From positions 89,144,542 to 89,208,541 of the forward strand of contig NC_092859.1 of the NCBI RefSeq assembly GCF_032062135.1: a stretch of 64,000 nt of DNA, given 5' to 3'. Shown here one piece after another: positions 27,701 through 34,989 of the stretch. The stretch is from Pyxicephalus adspersus. Lineage: Eukaryota; Chordata; Amphibia; Anura; Pyxicephalidae. The notes under the pieces were generated by a model. That model saw nothing but the letters and a program-made list of their open reading frames with translations. It searched no databases and was not told the DNA's origin. The position numbers and the translations under genes were made by a program. Numbering within the stretch: the first letter of the stretch is position 1; each line of letters opens with the position of its first letter.

Positions 27701-28472
27701 GTAAAAACCCTGTTTTTCATACATGCTGGAAAGTCTAAATGCTGATCTGAATGGAGACTAAACTGTGTTGTGCAAGAAGCTGATTTCTGCTTTGCATACC
27801 TTGCTGTTTTGTTTTGGAGCATCCAAGCGTAGCTAACACTTTGTTGTCAAATTAGTGTCAAGCTTCAAATAAGATCTGTTTATGACAGCATTCTTACCCT
27901 TTAAACTCATTTCCACTTTTAGAAGTACTAACGCATCTGACCATTCAGCTCTTACCTTTGTCGTATTATTGGGAACAGTAAAATCTAATAAATCATCATT
28001 AATTAATGTGCTATAGCCAGTCATGTTAATATTAAGAACATAGAAGGCAATGTTCGTCTTTTCATAGATGAACAATTCCTTAACAAAGATGGATTGTTGC
28101 AGCTAAGCTGGAATTGTCTTCTGCAGTTGTTACATTAGGTTTTTTTTCCAATTCTCTCTTTTTATTATTATTTTTATTATTAATATTATTATTATGGCAG
28201 TACTTAAAATTGCTGTATTATCCTTTCTGATTTTTTTTCTTTATATGACGTTCATGGTGTGATTTTTATGAAAAAGCTATTTTTCTGCAAAAAATATGAA
28301 ATAAAGCTCTTTGGATTTGGATGGTGTAATGTTTTTTCCCTTTTCTTCCCAGATAAATATGTTAATGCGACTTCAAGAAGCAGCCAATTTTTCAAGTGGA
28401 CAAAGCTGTGACAGCGATGGCACGAGTCACCATGATGAAGTTTTGGAACCTTCACTTGAATCAACCCTCTAA
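566..28472 (+). CDS. NAV3: Neuron navigator 3, C-terminal part (spliced; 14 exons, 675 residues in window)
   Basis: Joining 566-738, 1637-1702, 4922-5075, 6362-6533, 7455-7552, 8647-8742, 10684-10852, 13464-13699, 15654-15805, 18541-18612, 19013-19209, 21928-22046, 23663-23866 and 28353-28472 gives 2028 nt, exactly 676 codons including TAA, with AG/GT at every junction. Order (local residue numbers): Ser/Lys-rich segment 1-57, cassette 58-79, coiled coil about 85-150, Ser-rich linker 150-185, start of the conserved C-terminal region about 190, AAA+ core about 315-530, C-terminal tail to 675. Neuron navigators are large cytoskeletal proteins that track microtubule ends and act in neurite outgrowth and cell migration; that is family knowledge. 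The paralogue call rests on the KKRQNG cassette and on remembered NAV3 rather than NAV1/NAV2 sequence. The 5' part of the gene lies upstream of the window. Confidence 0.93.
739..1636 (+). other. NAV3 intron upstream of the cassette exon
   Basis: AT-rich, phase 2, donor gtaagt. No repeat family was recognised. The 3' end (about 1600-1636) has a weak, interrupted pyrimidine tract before ttcag, which fits regulated use of the next exon. Confidence 0.75.
1637..1702 (+). CDS. NAV3: NAV3 cassette exon (22 codons, KKRQNG peptide)
   Basis: The 66-nt exon is bounded by ttcag (1632-1636) and gtaaac (1703). In the phase set by the upstream exon it reads SSLAWVPKKRQNG then RVTYKHRS, ending with CG, which the next exon completes to Arg. 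It matches an insert I remember in human NAV3 (LVW-PKKRQNG-YKHRSR). The length is divisible by three and both flanking introns are phase 2. Skipping therefore joins Ser-Glu to Ile-Cys without a frameshift. The peptide is strongly basic and sits just before the coiled coil. That the exon is alternatively spliced is inferred from this symmetry and the weak flanking signals, not observed. Confidence 0.87.
2689..2914. mobile_element. Palindromic CCTGATTTA MITE, copy 1
   Basis: It runs from GGCCTGATTTATCAAAGCTC to GGAGAGCTTTATTAAATCTG. The halves are roughly reverse complements (GATGAAAGT, GGATCACCCAGG, AGCAATTGTTTTTGATCTTA core). Three more copies lie in the window. No coding capacity. Confidence 0.7.
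2974..3132. mobile_element. Palindromic element with TCTAGAnCAAGAGTCCTC ends
   Basis: The left end TCTAGAGCAAGAGTCCTCTA and the right end reading TCTAGACCAAGAGTCCTCAA on the opposite strand form inverted termini of about 40 bp (ACTCCAGtCCTa-aGACC). The central part is AT-rich. It looks like a foldback MITE. Confidence 0.7.
4444..4507. repeat. Short inverted-repeat element ACTACAAATCCCAG
   Basis: AAAACTACAAATCCCAGACT to TACTGGAAATTGTAGTTTTG form a 64-bp near-palindrome, a motif common in small DNA-transposon relics of vertebrates. Confidence 0.55.
4922..5075 (+). CDS. NAV3: NAV3 exon: first half of coiled coil
   Basis: The acceptor is ctttaaaag ending at 4921; the donor is gtcaat (weak) at 5076. 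The single leading G completes Glu or Arg, depending on whether the 66-nt cassette was skipped or used. The following 51 codons run ICECTEAETE, then a heptad-rich helix ending HHLDQIREAMNRMQ. This is the navigator coiled coil, expected to dimerise. Intron phase 0 follows. It is nearly identical to mammalian NAV3 as I remember it. Confidence 0.94.
5076..6361 (+). other. NAV3 intron
   Basis: 1.29 kb, phase 0. Around 5397-5470 there is a short stretch (TCTAGTCCTGGAAGGCCAC) resembling one end of the palindromic element at 2974-3132, probably a relic half-copy. Nothing else was identified. Confidence 0.6.
6362..6533 (+). CDS. NAV3: NAV3 exon: end of coiled coil and Ser-rich linker
   Basis: The acceptor is ttttag at 6361; the donor is gtatgc at 6534. 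The 57 codons plus one base read NEIEILKAENDRLKAE (the C-terminal end of the coiled coil), then a Ser/Thr-rich flexible stretch (SSESSSCTSSSSRQS), then SLGLSLNNLNIS. The paralogue-typical SRQSLGLSLNNLNI is a strong navigator signature. Phase 1 intron follows. Confidence 0.93.
6534..7454 (+). other. NAV3 intron
   Basis: 0.92 kb, phase 1, AT-rich. It has a clear polypyrimidine tract (tacttctgtttcttcag) at its end. No repeat was recognised. Confidence 0.7.
7455..7552 (+). CDS. NAV3: NAV3 exon: DILLDD / KIVVCVNKGYGR
   Basis: The acceptor is tcttcag at 7454; the donor is gtatgc at 7553. The first two bases finish an Asp codon. It reads DILLDDVRDGTYHKDGCS, then beta-strand-like VKIVVCVNKGYGRTK. 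This begins the conserved C-terminal navigator region in front of the ATPase. Phase 0 at the 3' end. Confidence 0.92.
7553..8646 (+). other. NAV3 intron
   Basis: 1.09 kb, phase 0, AT-rich, ending tgatgctcttttctag. No recognised repeat. Confidence 0.7.
8647..8742 (+). CDS. NAV3: NAV3 exon: YLIGSIGVSGKTKWDVLD
   Basis: The 96-nt, phase 0-0 exon reads DAKSHQYLIGSIGVSGKT then KWDVLDAVIRRLFK. Donor gtaacc at 8743. The GVSGKTKWD piece is highly conserved in navigators. It superficially resembles a P-loop but is not the ATPase Walker A, which lies in the exon at 13,464. The exon is symmetric, so skipping would keep frame, but nothing suggests it is skipped. Confidence 0.93.
8743..10683 (+). other. 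NAV3 intron
   Basis: 1.94 kb, phase 0. It holds an A-run at about 9545-9559 and otherwise unclassified AT-rich sequence. It ends in a T/C-rich tract and CAG at 10,681-10,683. Confidence 0.7.
10684..10852 (+). CDS. NAV3: NAV3 exon: EYIYRVDP to ENNIITVNIKG
   Basis: The 169 nt read EYIYRVDPASNLGLTSEAIT, then a segment with SIGDVVR and ending LPCGYLVGENNIITVNIK, plus one base of the next Gly. Donor gtattt at 10,853. This is the conserved region between the coiled coil and the AAA+ core. The frog sequence differs from remembered human NAV3 mainly in the middle (NNTEVPEM). Phase 1. Confidence 0.93.
10975..11777. mobile_element. TA-flanked MITE with ATAAGACGCA subterminal motifs, copy 1
   Basis: Inverted ends CCGTATTTTTCGGCATATAA and the complementary TTATATGCCGAAAAATACGG are bordered by TA on both sides (10,973-74, 11,778-79). 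Next to the right end the GCGTCTTATATGCCG word occurs twice. There is no transposase frame. The interior has a GC-rich 5' half (11,090-11,270) with GATCCCGGAAGCA occurring twice, and a repeat array (about 11,290-11,690). The TA duplication fits a Tc1/mariner-type mobiliser, but the family is not certain. Confidence 0.8.
11290..11690. repeat. Two-orientation array of a ~29-bp unit
   Basis: The unit CCCCTTCTGATCACTCTGTG plus CCAATTTAT is repeated many times, some copies direct and others reverse complemented (GGCACAGAGTGATCAGAAGG). Variants alternate ACTCTG with GCCCTG. Opposed copies can form long hairpins. It lies entirely inside the MITE at 10,975-11,777. Confidence 0.85.
12728..13021. mobile_element. 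TTAA-flanked element (CTCCCTAGCGGT ends), short copy
   Basis: It starts TTAACCTCCCTAGCGGT and ends ACCGCTAGGGAGGTTAA, so the TTAA target is part of both borders. Near the right end is a hairpin, CCCCGAGT-CACACTCGGGG. It has no coding capacity. TTAA duplication is typical of piggyBac and Kolobok mobilisers; which one applies here cannot be decided. A larger relative lies at 63,076-63,693. Confidence 0.8.
13464..13699 (+). CDS. NAV3: NAV3 exon: AAA+ Walker A (P-loop)
   Basis: The acceptor is ttttctag at 13,463; the donor is gtgagt at 13,700. The 236 nt include VEESSLDSFVFDTLIPKP, then ITQRYFNLLMEHHRIILS, then GPSGTGKT (13,574-13,597), the nucleotide-binding P-loop with its Lys at 13,592-13,594. 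Next come TYLANKLAEYV and the FNVDHKSSK end. The Walker A is intact, so ATP binding is expected. Phase 0 at the 3' end. Confidence 0.95.
13700..15653 (+). other. NAV3 intron
   Basis: 1.95 kb, phase 0. It contains a dispersed repeat at about 14,049-14,395 related to one at about 34,990-35,330. The rest is AT-rich without identifiable features, ending in a T-rich tract and TAG. Confidence 0.7.
14049..14395. repeat. Dispersed repeat with ACTTGAGTATAA ends, copy A
   Basis: It begins TATACTTGAGTATAAATCA, which is echoed a few bases later in reverse (TTTATACTCAAGT). The right end reads GGTTTACACTTAAGTCA after a GATGGCTGCATTTTGTAC block shared with the copy near 35.3 kb. It is probably an old non-autonomous DNA transposon. 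Borders are approximate. Confidence 0.5.
15654..15805 (+). CDS. NAV3: NAV3 exon: AAA+ Walker B region
   Basis: The 152 nt start ELRQYLANLADQCC and contain LPLVVILDNLHHIGSLSD, then IFNGFLNCKYSK. The hydrophobic strand followed by Asp-Asn is the Walker B position. Navigators have DN where classical AAA+ enzymes have DE. Acceptor tttttag at 15,653, donor gtatga at 15,806. The final two bases are completed to Cys by the next exon. Confidence 0.95.
15919..15956. repeat. AT microsatellite-like run
   Basis: Two blocks of TATATATA separated by TTTATTATTTT. Confidence 0.7.
16044..16355. mobile_element. hAT-like MITE, older copy
   Basis: The right part (GGAGGAACCCTGGTTGAGAA) is the reverse complement of the left end of the element at 25,498-25,760, so the two copies lie in opposite orientation. 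The flanks TCTTAGAG (16,036-16,043) and GCTCAGAG (16,356-16,363) match at six of eight bases, consistent with a decayed 8-bp target duplication. No coding capacity. Confidence 0.6.
18541..18612 (+). CDS. NAV3: NAV3 exon: sensor-1-like strand YIIGTMNQ
   Basis: The 72-nt exon begins with the last base of Cys, then reads PYIIGTMNQSISSSPNLE and LHHNF, and ends in two bases of Arg. YIIGTMNQ is the strand ending in Asn expected at the AAA+ sensor-1 position. Acceptor cttacag at 18,540, donor gtaatc at 18,613. Confidence 0.94.
18613..19012 (+). other. NAV3 intron (400 nt)
   Basis: The shortest intron of the window, very AT-rich, phase 2. No repeat was recognised. Confidence 0.8.
19013..19209 (+). 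CDS. NAV3: NAV3 exon: AAA+ Arg-rich segment and lid start
   Basis: The 197 nt read WVLCANHTDPVKGFLGRY, then LRRKLIEREIEMNMRNNDL, then IKIIEWVPKAWHHVNSF and LETHSSSDVTI. The GFLGRYLRRK block is the position where AAA+ proteins carry an arginine finger. The helical stretch after it fits the start of the small lid domain. Acceptor tatctcag at 19,012, donor gtatga at 19,210. Confidence 0.95.
19210..21927 (+). other. NAV3 intron
   Basis: 2.7 kb, phase 1. There is a moderately GC-richer block at about 19,620-19,890 and another at 21,460-21,560 that I cannot assign. TTCTTCTTCTTCT occurs at about 21,559-21,571. No exon seen. Confidence 0.7.
21928..22046 (+). CDS. NAV3: NAV3 exon: PRLFLSCPMDVDGSK / WFTDLWNYS
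   Basis: The 119 nt complete a Gly codon, then encode PRLFLSCPMDVDGSKVWF, TDLWNYSVIPYLLEAV and REGLQ. These are the navigator C-terminal tryptophan-rich motifs. Acceptor ttgatag at 21,927, donor gtaaag at 22,047. Phase 0 end. Confidence 0.94.
22263..22290. repeat. Perfect 12-bp inverted repeat
   Basis: GTTTTTGACTAT, then AGAT, then ATAGTCAAAAAC: a perfect stem with a 4-nt loop, inside an A/T-rich part of an intron. Confidence 0.8.
22925..23065. repeat. Fragment of a widespread vertebrate interspersed repeat
   Basis: It contains GGCTTCCTCCAGGGTCTCCA, GTTTCCTCCCACATCCCAAA and AACATACTGATAGGTTAATT in that order. This word series is found in a common retroposon-derived repeat of fish, frogs and reptiles. 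Family assignment is from memory; only a fragment is present. Confidence 0.55.
23663..23866 (+). CDS. NAV3: NAV3 exon: PWEDLTKW / PALLQLRPEDVGY
   Basis: The 204-nt, phase 0-0 exon begins MYGKQAPWEDLTKWIK, continues with PALLQLRPEDVGYDGY and ends in a variable Lys/Ser/Asp-rich tail (EGDKDGDPL). Acceptor tgtacag at 23,662, donor gtacgt at 23,867. The tail (ATAKEVSSSKNVP) is the least conserved part compared with remembered human NAV3. Confidence 0.94.
24068..24202. mobile_element. Palindromic CCTGATTTA MITE, copy 2 (shortened)
   Basis: It runs from GGGCCTGGTTTATTAAAGCT to GGAGAGCTTTAATAAATCAG, with TTTTCAATCCTGGAGCTGAT between. It lacks part of the left half seen in copy 1. Confidence 0.75.
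25498..25760. mobile_element. hAT-like MITE with perfect 8-bp target duplication
   Basis: It is flanked by TTCTAGAG on both sides (25,490-25,497 and 25,761-25,768). The left end is CAGTGTTTTCCAGCCAGGGT and the right end GACAATG. The CAGTG start and 8-bp duplication are hallmarks of hAT transposons. At 263 bp without a reading frame it is non-autonomous. Confidence 0.8.
28353..28472 (+). CDS. NAV3: NAV3 terminal coding exon with TAA stop
   Basis: The acceptor is cttcccag at 28,352. The 39 codons plus TAA read INMLMRLQEAANFSSGQ, then SCDSDGTSHHDE and VLEPSLESTL. The end matches the conserved navigator-3 C-terminus as I remember it (LESTL). The stop is at 28,470-28,472; the exon continues as 3' UTR. 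Confidence 0.95.
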   Translation: MNMLMRLQEAANFSSGQSCDSDGTSHHDEVLEPSLESTL

Positions 28473-29771
28473 GGATTCATCCATGGATGTTATTTTGTTA
28501 TTATAGTTGAAAGGTTTTGTCCAATAGATCACTGCCATTACTGAAGCAGCGCAATGCAACACCCGTACCAGGAAAATGTGCTGGTAGGCAGGTGACTTGG
28601 TTTAGAAAAGAAGTCAGGTGAAAAATTGAAGTGGAAAGCTTGAATTAGTTTAATCTCAATGCATTTCAATATGAATGGAGTAGAGTGTATCTCCATTAGT
28701 CAACTGGAAAGGGCCCTGGATAGAGGGCAAACAAGCAGATTGCACATTTGCTAGCCAAACTGGAATCATTTTGTGTTAAAAAAAGGTTTACAGCACAGAT
28801 GTGTATGTATAATGTGTGTTCTTGTTTTTTATTTTTACATTCTGTACTAATTGTGCTGTATTTTTAATCTACTTCAAACCTCTGATGTAAGGCATCGTGC
28901 CGGTCACATGACTACATTAGTGAGATTGTTGTGTAAAGTGCTGCCTCCGATCTAGATAATGGTCTCTCGTTCAAACTAAAAGCACAAAAATGTATTTGTG
29001 CAGCTACCAGAAAATCTACTGTGATAACTGGATAAGTGCCAATTGTAAATCTGAACTGCCATGCTCAGACTTCTGAACTCAGCAGTGTTGAATCACTTGT
29101 TTATAATTGTCCTCATTGCCAATCAGTTGTTTTTTTTTTTTTATGTAACCACCTACCGGCCATTTAAACAATTTTTAAAAAATGGTTAAGGCTTCACTCA
29201 GACCTGCATTTATGTGAGTCTTGCCAATGAAGGAAAGAGTATGGAAGAATAGAAAAGTAATATGGTGCCATCTCACTGCCTTAAAAATATCTCCTGATAG
29301 TCTTAGTCAGAGAACAAACACAATGTATGTCTCTTTTCCTAAACTACTATGTCATTTATCACTCAGCACAATGTTCTAATCTTTTCATTTAAAAGGATGG
29401 TGATCAATGAAAATCAGATTTTTGTTTTATGCATATGTTGATTGTCTTAAACTCAGAAATATAGGTCAACAATGAGACGTCTACTTCAAAACCGAGAAAG
29501 GTGGTTAAAAAGTTGTTTTTTTTATTTTCCTTGCTTACTTGCAAAGGAAATATTTTGGTATTTTAAATTCCCAGCAGTGCTGGGAACACTTGACGAAGCA
29601 TGAGCACAAACTGTTTTATATTTAATTTTACCTTTTTTCCCCTCTTATAGTTTTAGGCATGATTGATTTTATTATGTTGTAAATGGAGCTCTCAGTGTTG
29701 AGTAAGACTGAGATGGTGTAGAGTTTTTAATATAACTGGGTTGGTTTTGCACAGTCTAATTGGGTGGGTGT

Positions 29772-31743
29772 TGTATATAGAATCCATGACAAAAAATGCC
29801 TTGCACCAATAAAAAGAGAAAAAAAGAAAAAAAAAACAAATTTGTATTTTACCTTGTTGGTGTGTGTTTCACAAAATATTCCATACATTTTAAACAAATC
29901 CAGAATGCAAAATCTCATACTGTTTTTCCTGGTGTGTTTGTTATGTGCTTACACTTCTTAGGATTATGAAGGAGATACATTACTACCGTCATGTTTCTAA
30001 AAACTATATACATTGAGCCAGTATATTTTGTGATAATGTCAGAATCTATTTCATATGACTTAATTGATTATAGAAAGGAGACCAGGAACAATCCAACAAA
30101 ATCAATTATTAGCTAAAATATATAATAATAATTGAAGGGCTATGGCATTGTGTAGAATTTGTAAACCAGATGCTACCTTCAACATCAATTACTGGTGCTA
30201 CAAACAAGTCTTGGCCAAAACCTTGGTCATCTACTGTAATCCTAATACAGGAATGATGCTATACAGTGCTATTTTTAAGACCTGATTTTCCTACACGGTG
30301 CTATTGCCCAAATGCAAATCTTAATCATGTTGTGCAAGTGCAAATTGGATTCAGAGTAGGTCATATAGAATTATTTCTAAAGTATACCTTTGTGGTAATT
30401 TTTAATGGACATCCATAAAGCAGGATAAAAGTAAATATAATAGATTATACTCCTGGCCATATGGCCAATTTTACTTGGTCCCAGTACAAGTAACTCTCAG
30501 ATCCTGTGGCTTGTGCTTCAGTTTTTGTGGTTGTCAGGGACTTCTATGGGGTTTGATACTCTGTGCCAAAACTGAACAAGGCAAATTCTTAAAATAATCG
30601 TGTTGATTACGGTATATTTTAAATATTATCGTTGTAAATAAACTTTTCAAACTCAAAACCAATTGGATAGCTATGCACTCACCCACACAGCCTTTAAGGC
30701 TTTCTGCCTCCTAATTTCCTGGTTACAGATTGAGGTTTTACACTTGTTTGGCATCCTATGCTGACATCTTGCATCTATTGTTCGTCCTTCTTTATTCTTT
30801 TCTTATTACATGGTCACACATGCTTGACCCTCCCACTGACTAAAAGTGGAGATGAAAAGAATGAAGATGTACTACAGTATGCAAGCATATTTGGCCTATC
30901 AAAAAGATATTCTTTAAACTACTTTGTTTGAATGCACTGTGTAAAATCCCCAAATTACTTTTTTTAGAATTTGTCTTGTTCAGTTTTGGGTAAATTGGGC
31001 ATTTATTAAAAGAGTATATGGGAGTAATCTTAAATGCTGATCAAACCAGGCATTTGAGCAAAGAATAAATATGTAAATAAATGTAACTTGCACAGTACAT
31101 TTTCCCTAATACATTTGATATATTATCATGGTGCTAGCTTTAGAAACAGAGAAATTAGGCATTAAAGGAGAATTTCAGTCAAGACAAAAATCATTAGTAA
31201 GCCTATGTATTATAAGGTTTTGACCACTTGCTTTAGACTCATTTTAATGTGAGCTATAAAAGTCACCAGATGGTTATTTCAAAGTCCAGATTCTCTGGTT
31301 CTTAATTGCTATACTGATTACAATGAATGCATTTTTTTGTTTAGAGTGCACAGCCTGCATTAGCTACAGCAGTCCTGCACATACACAATACATGCTGTAA
31401 TAAAACCTTTGAAAACTAAGGTAAAACAATAACTTTTCAGCCAAACCGTGCATTATAAAAATGTAGGTAAACAGCTGTTCTTAAATGCTCAGTTACTGAA
31501 TTTTGTGTGTTTGCCTGAAGTTCTCCCTAAACTTCTGACTTTTTGTGTTTCAATTATATTGGGTCTGAGTAAATTGTAAATACTCTTCTGACATGCACAC
31601 CAGATATAAGTATACAGACCTTCCTACAACACATCTCAGTGAGTACATGTAGTTTACAACAAAGAAACAAATTGTTTGTGAAACATTTGTCAGTATACAT
31701 TTTATATTTTGTACATTTTTTGATGTAACATATCATGTAAATA
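29772..31743 (+). promoter_or_regulatory. Five UGUANAUA (Pumilio-type) motifs in the 3' UTR
   Basis: TGTATATA at 29,772-29,779 and TGTAAATA at 30,633-30,640, 31,072-31,079, 31,575-31,582 and 31,736-31,743. These match the consensus bound by PUF/Pumilio repressors. Binding is inferred, and AT-richness raises the chance level. Confidence 0.5.
29808..29813 (+). terminator. Candidate proximal poly(A) signal AATAAA
   Basis: AATAAA is followed by an A-rich stretch (29,814-29,839). It would give a 3' UTR of about 1.35 kb. The genomic A-rich tract would also cause internal oligo-dT priming, so cDNA ends here need care. Confidence 0.4.
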
Positions 31744-31937
31744 GACAGAAGCAGTGAAATAGATTCATCTGGAAAGTTTTGTAGTCTTTGTAAAGCCCTC
31801 AAAATAAGTTTTGGTGTAATCAAGATTAATTGAATGATGTATTTTCTATAAGTTGATTGTTCTTCTAGCCTGTAAACCAGCTTGCATCTATTTTTTGCAG
31901 ATGTGCGCAGTGTAACTGTCTAAATTATTACTTTGCC

Positions 31938-31943
31938 ATTAAA
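31938..31943 (+). terminator. Candidate distal poly(A) signal ATTAAA
   Basis: ATTAAA with GT/T-rich downstream sequence at about 31,963-31,985. Preferred as the distal end because the Pumilio-type motifs lie upstream of it and recognisable repeats begin after it. Confidence 0.45.
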
Positions 31944-31965
31944 GTGGTATTATTTATTGAATGGT

Positions 31966-32159
31966 ATTTCTGTCTTTCTTTAATCTGTAAAATCATTTTA
32001 TGATCAGTGATGGTAATGTGCAAAGCTATGTGATAGCACAGTTATTGGATCATTTAATAATATTTCCAACCTGGGAATGATGTACTGCTGTGGATGATGT
32101 GTTCAGTGTGTTGCTTTGCATTACGATGCATGCGCTGGGTATGATGTGTGGTGCAGTAT
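31966..32159. other. Short intergenic stretch after NAV3
   Basis: No gene and no recognised repeat, between the presumed transcript end and the L1 relic. Confidence 0.5.
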
Positions 32160-34085
32160 GGTTAGTTACTCTACATTTGTTTATATATCTTTGGTTAAAA
32201 CACTTTTTCCAAAGTTTCCAATTATAATATTTATGCAAACCAACTTCCCCTATCGCTGAGAGAGTTCCTGCCCTACTTTGGAGTCCACCTAATGGATTTC
32301 TATGAATCTCTTTACACAGCCAGGTATGTCTCAATCCTGCATTCCACAATCTCTAGTCTAGAATCATGTCAGCATCAGATTTCATGGCTGGGAGCAATTG
32401 TGGCGTTGAAAACTACTCCTCTGCATTAACTATTGTATCTTTTCTGGGTTCTCCCTCTACTAATAATGGCTAGATGATCCAGAGGCTTTAAATAAACTTT
32501 TTTATATTTATTTGGGCAACTTCAGACAAAAAGTGGCTAGGCAGCTTTCTTACAGAAGTCTTCAGGGGTGGCAGAAGTACCTAACATTGCAAAGTACTAT
32601 CAATCAGCTGTGCTGGCACCCCTAGCAGTTTATTATTCTCTTGCAAATGCCCCCTTGTTGGATAGCCTTGAATCTTATCTTTCCCATTGCTATCAACACC
32701 CTTTTCTGTCATCCTCCTGTCTACAGGTAAGTGATCACTAATCCCTTACTCCAACATTATTTGCATGAGGGATGGTGTCAAATACTCAGATTATTGTCTT
32801 GGCACAGGTCCTTAGCCACTTTTATTACTGCCCATGTTCACTGGTGGACTTACCATGGCATGTTAAAGCCAGGGAATGCACTTCTTTGGCTGGGATTTGC
32901 ACTTTCTCTCTTCCCTACAAGTTCCTGCCTCAGAATGGTTCCCCTACCTCCAACTCCAATCATTGAGTTCAAAGTACCCTTTAATATACACATATCTAAT
33001 TGTCTGCTACAGTGTTTGAAACGCTCTCCCGAAGGGATCCTATGAGCTTTCTCTCCCTTATTTATAACGCTTCTGAACTCACAACCTATACGTTATATAA
33101 CCCACTAGGAATTAGATATTGGTTGAACACATGACTACTCGGATAGGAAACAATTTTGACGTATGGCCACTCGATTAATGTGAACTTTAACAAAGCCAAT
33201 TAGAAAGTTCTCCTTGTATACAGGCTTATTGCAGGCCTCCAATCTTCTGTTTTGTGGCTCCACGGATTCTCTAATCTATGTGTGGAGAAACTGTCATCAT
33301 ATGAAGAGGTTTTGGATTAGAGTCTACCAAATGGTGCTACTACTGCTGGGCAGATACATTCGAAAGGATCCCTTTGAATCATTATTGCTCCTCAAACCAA
33401 GAGGATGGAATAAATGACAGACAAAAATCCTAAACCTTTTATTCACAGTTGCAAAGCAGCCTTTGGTGAAGGCTTGAGAGTTAGGAACCCCAGCAATTGC
33501 ACAGGGGAAACATGAAGTTACATACTATTTCAATAATGAGAAAATTGAAGCGGTGCTCTGAGATTAAATGGAAACTTTTTATAAAAATTTGGTTACCTTG
33601 GATCACTCACTACTTACCAGGGCATTAAAATACTTATTTTATGATATTTCTACACATTTGTATAGGGTAATTCAATTTAATTGGTTCAGATGGACACATC
33701 ACATGTATATAAACCATAGACATCTTAGTTCTTTACATCCTTTTCTTCCCCCTCTCTTATCTCTCCTTTATCCTTTTCTCTGCCCTGAGCTACTTATGGT
33801 TCTGTTCCATTTTTTCCTTTGTACACATTTTTTTATTATTAAAACAGATTTCATACAAATATTTTTCTTGTCTCTCTTGAAACCTAGGACCAACATACTT
33901 TCTTCTAAAGATATCAATCTCCGGTTTTGCATAGCACATTGTACCCCTTCATTTGACTTCAAACCTACCTGTAAATGTTTTTGTAATACTGGAATTGCTT
34001 TTTGTTATTTTGTTGTTGCTTTAACTACAAAAATGTTGTTTTATACCACTTTTTAAATGAAAACCTAATAAACCTTATGAAAAGA
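32160..34085 (+). mobile_element. Ancient L1-like ORF2 relic (C-terminal half plus 3' end)
   Basis: No long frame survives, but pieces in shifting + frames match the post-RT part of L1-type ORF2. Around 32,383-32,450 SWLGAIVALKTTPLH then LLYLFWVLPL. Around 32,500 FIFIWA. Around 32,580-32,640 NIAKYYQSAVLAPLAVYYS. At 33,262-33,330 LIYVWRNCHHMKRFWIRVYQ. These follow the expected order. The end near 34,045-34,085 (CCTAATAAACCTTATG, AAAAG) looks like a LINE 3' terminus. It is much more decayed than the copy at 38.3-44.5 kb. Confidence 0.62.
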
Positions 34086-34989
34086 AATTGTACACTCCAG
34101 CACCTAATCACATTGCAAATAGCTCAGTTCAGACTGGTGCTTGGTAAAGAACCACAGATCTGGTCTATGATAATGCTACAACACTGTATCCGATAACAGC
34201 TACTCTAGGCTTTTCTACCAGTGTGGGAGAGCTTTACATTATGCTGACTTTTTACATAAAGCCATGAGAACCCTACTTTTTATCTGTAACATTACTCTTC
34301 ATTCAAATCTACTACTGACTTGCTCAAAAGGTGGTGCTACTAGAATACATGATTTTATTTTTCTGGCACCATCATATTTCTCCTACAGCATTTAAAATCT
34401 ATTCAATATTTTCGTGACAGTGAAAGCAACACTTCTATACGGGTTGTGTGTTGTACTATAATGTTTTAATTGCACTTAGTGGGGTGTTTTGTGCATACAT
34501 ATTTTTGAAATGGTAGCAGCATGCAAATGCCAATGAGCAGCTGTAAAGTACAAAAGCTCAACATCGAGATAGATAGCAGAGAAATGTTCCTAACCACCTT
34601 GCATTGTTATGGTTACTTTGTAATTTTGTAAGGTCTCTTGGGAGAACTTTGTGTACAGAGACAATCTCTGCTGCATCATCTGCCAGACACTGCTGAGACC
34701 AAGTTATATGATCATGATTTGTTATCAGGTTGTGTGCTTGGAGACCATGCAAGCCTAAAGTGATTCCTGCCACATGGCTGGGCTGTTCAATTAGATGATA
34801 TGTCAGTTCCCTTGTGCTGACACACTGTAGCAGCCCCTCCGAGTTTGGGTATTCCACCTGGCCCTGTTCCACCTCAAGTGTATAATAGTTTAAAACTACA
34901 TATTCAAGCTCAAATGCAAATAACTACTGTACATACTTTAGTACATATCAATATTTTTGATCAGAAAATGGAATTAGAACAAAGAATCT
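34086..34989. other. Intergenic, nothing identified
   Basis: AT-rich, no supported coding region. The moderately GC-richer 34,590-34,870 has open frames on both strands but no recognisable protein. Confidence 0.5.

Larger units (their letters stand above)
23867..28352 (+). other. NAV3 last intron (4.5 kb)
   Basis: The longest intron in the window, phase 0. It contains a palindromic MITE (24,068-24,202), a hAT-like MITE with an 8-bp target duplication (25,498-25,760) and a TTATTATTATT-type low-complexity run at about 28,163-28,197. No exon seen. It ends with ttttcttcccag. Confidence 0.75.
28473..31965 (+). other. NAV3: NAV3 3' UTR (distal end inferred)
   Basis: AT-rich, non-coding and continuous with the terminal exon. 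Candidate poly(A) signals AATAAA occur at 29,808-29,813, 30,637-30,642, 31,064-31,069 and 31,076-31,081, and ATTAAA at 31,938-31,943. The last is followed by a GT/T-rich tract (TGGTATTTCTGTCTTTCTTT). No transposon was recognised in this interval, in contrast to the DNA beyond 32.1 kb. The distal end is a best guess. Confidence 0.55.

Noticed and set aside
33568..34056. 162-codon plus-strand frame rich in Phe, Leu and Ser
   Set aside because: It lies in the decayed 3' part of the L1 relic, in pyrimidine-rich DNA that yields hydrophobic peptides. No signal, domain or homology seen.
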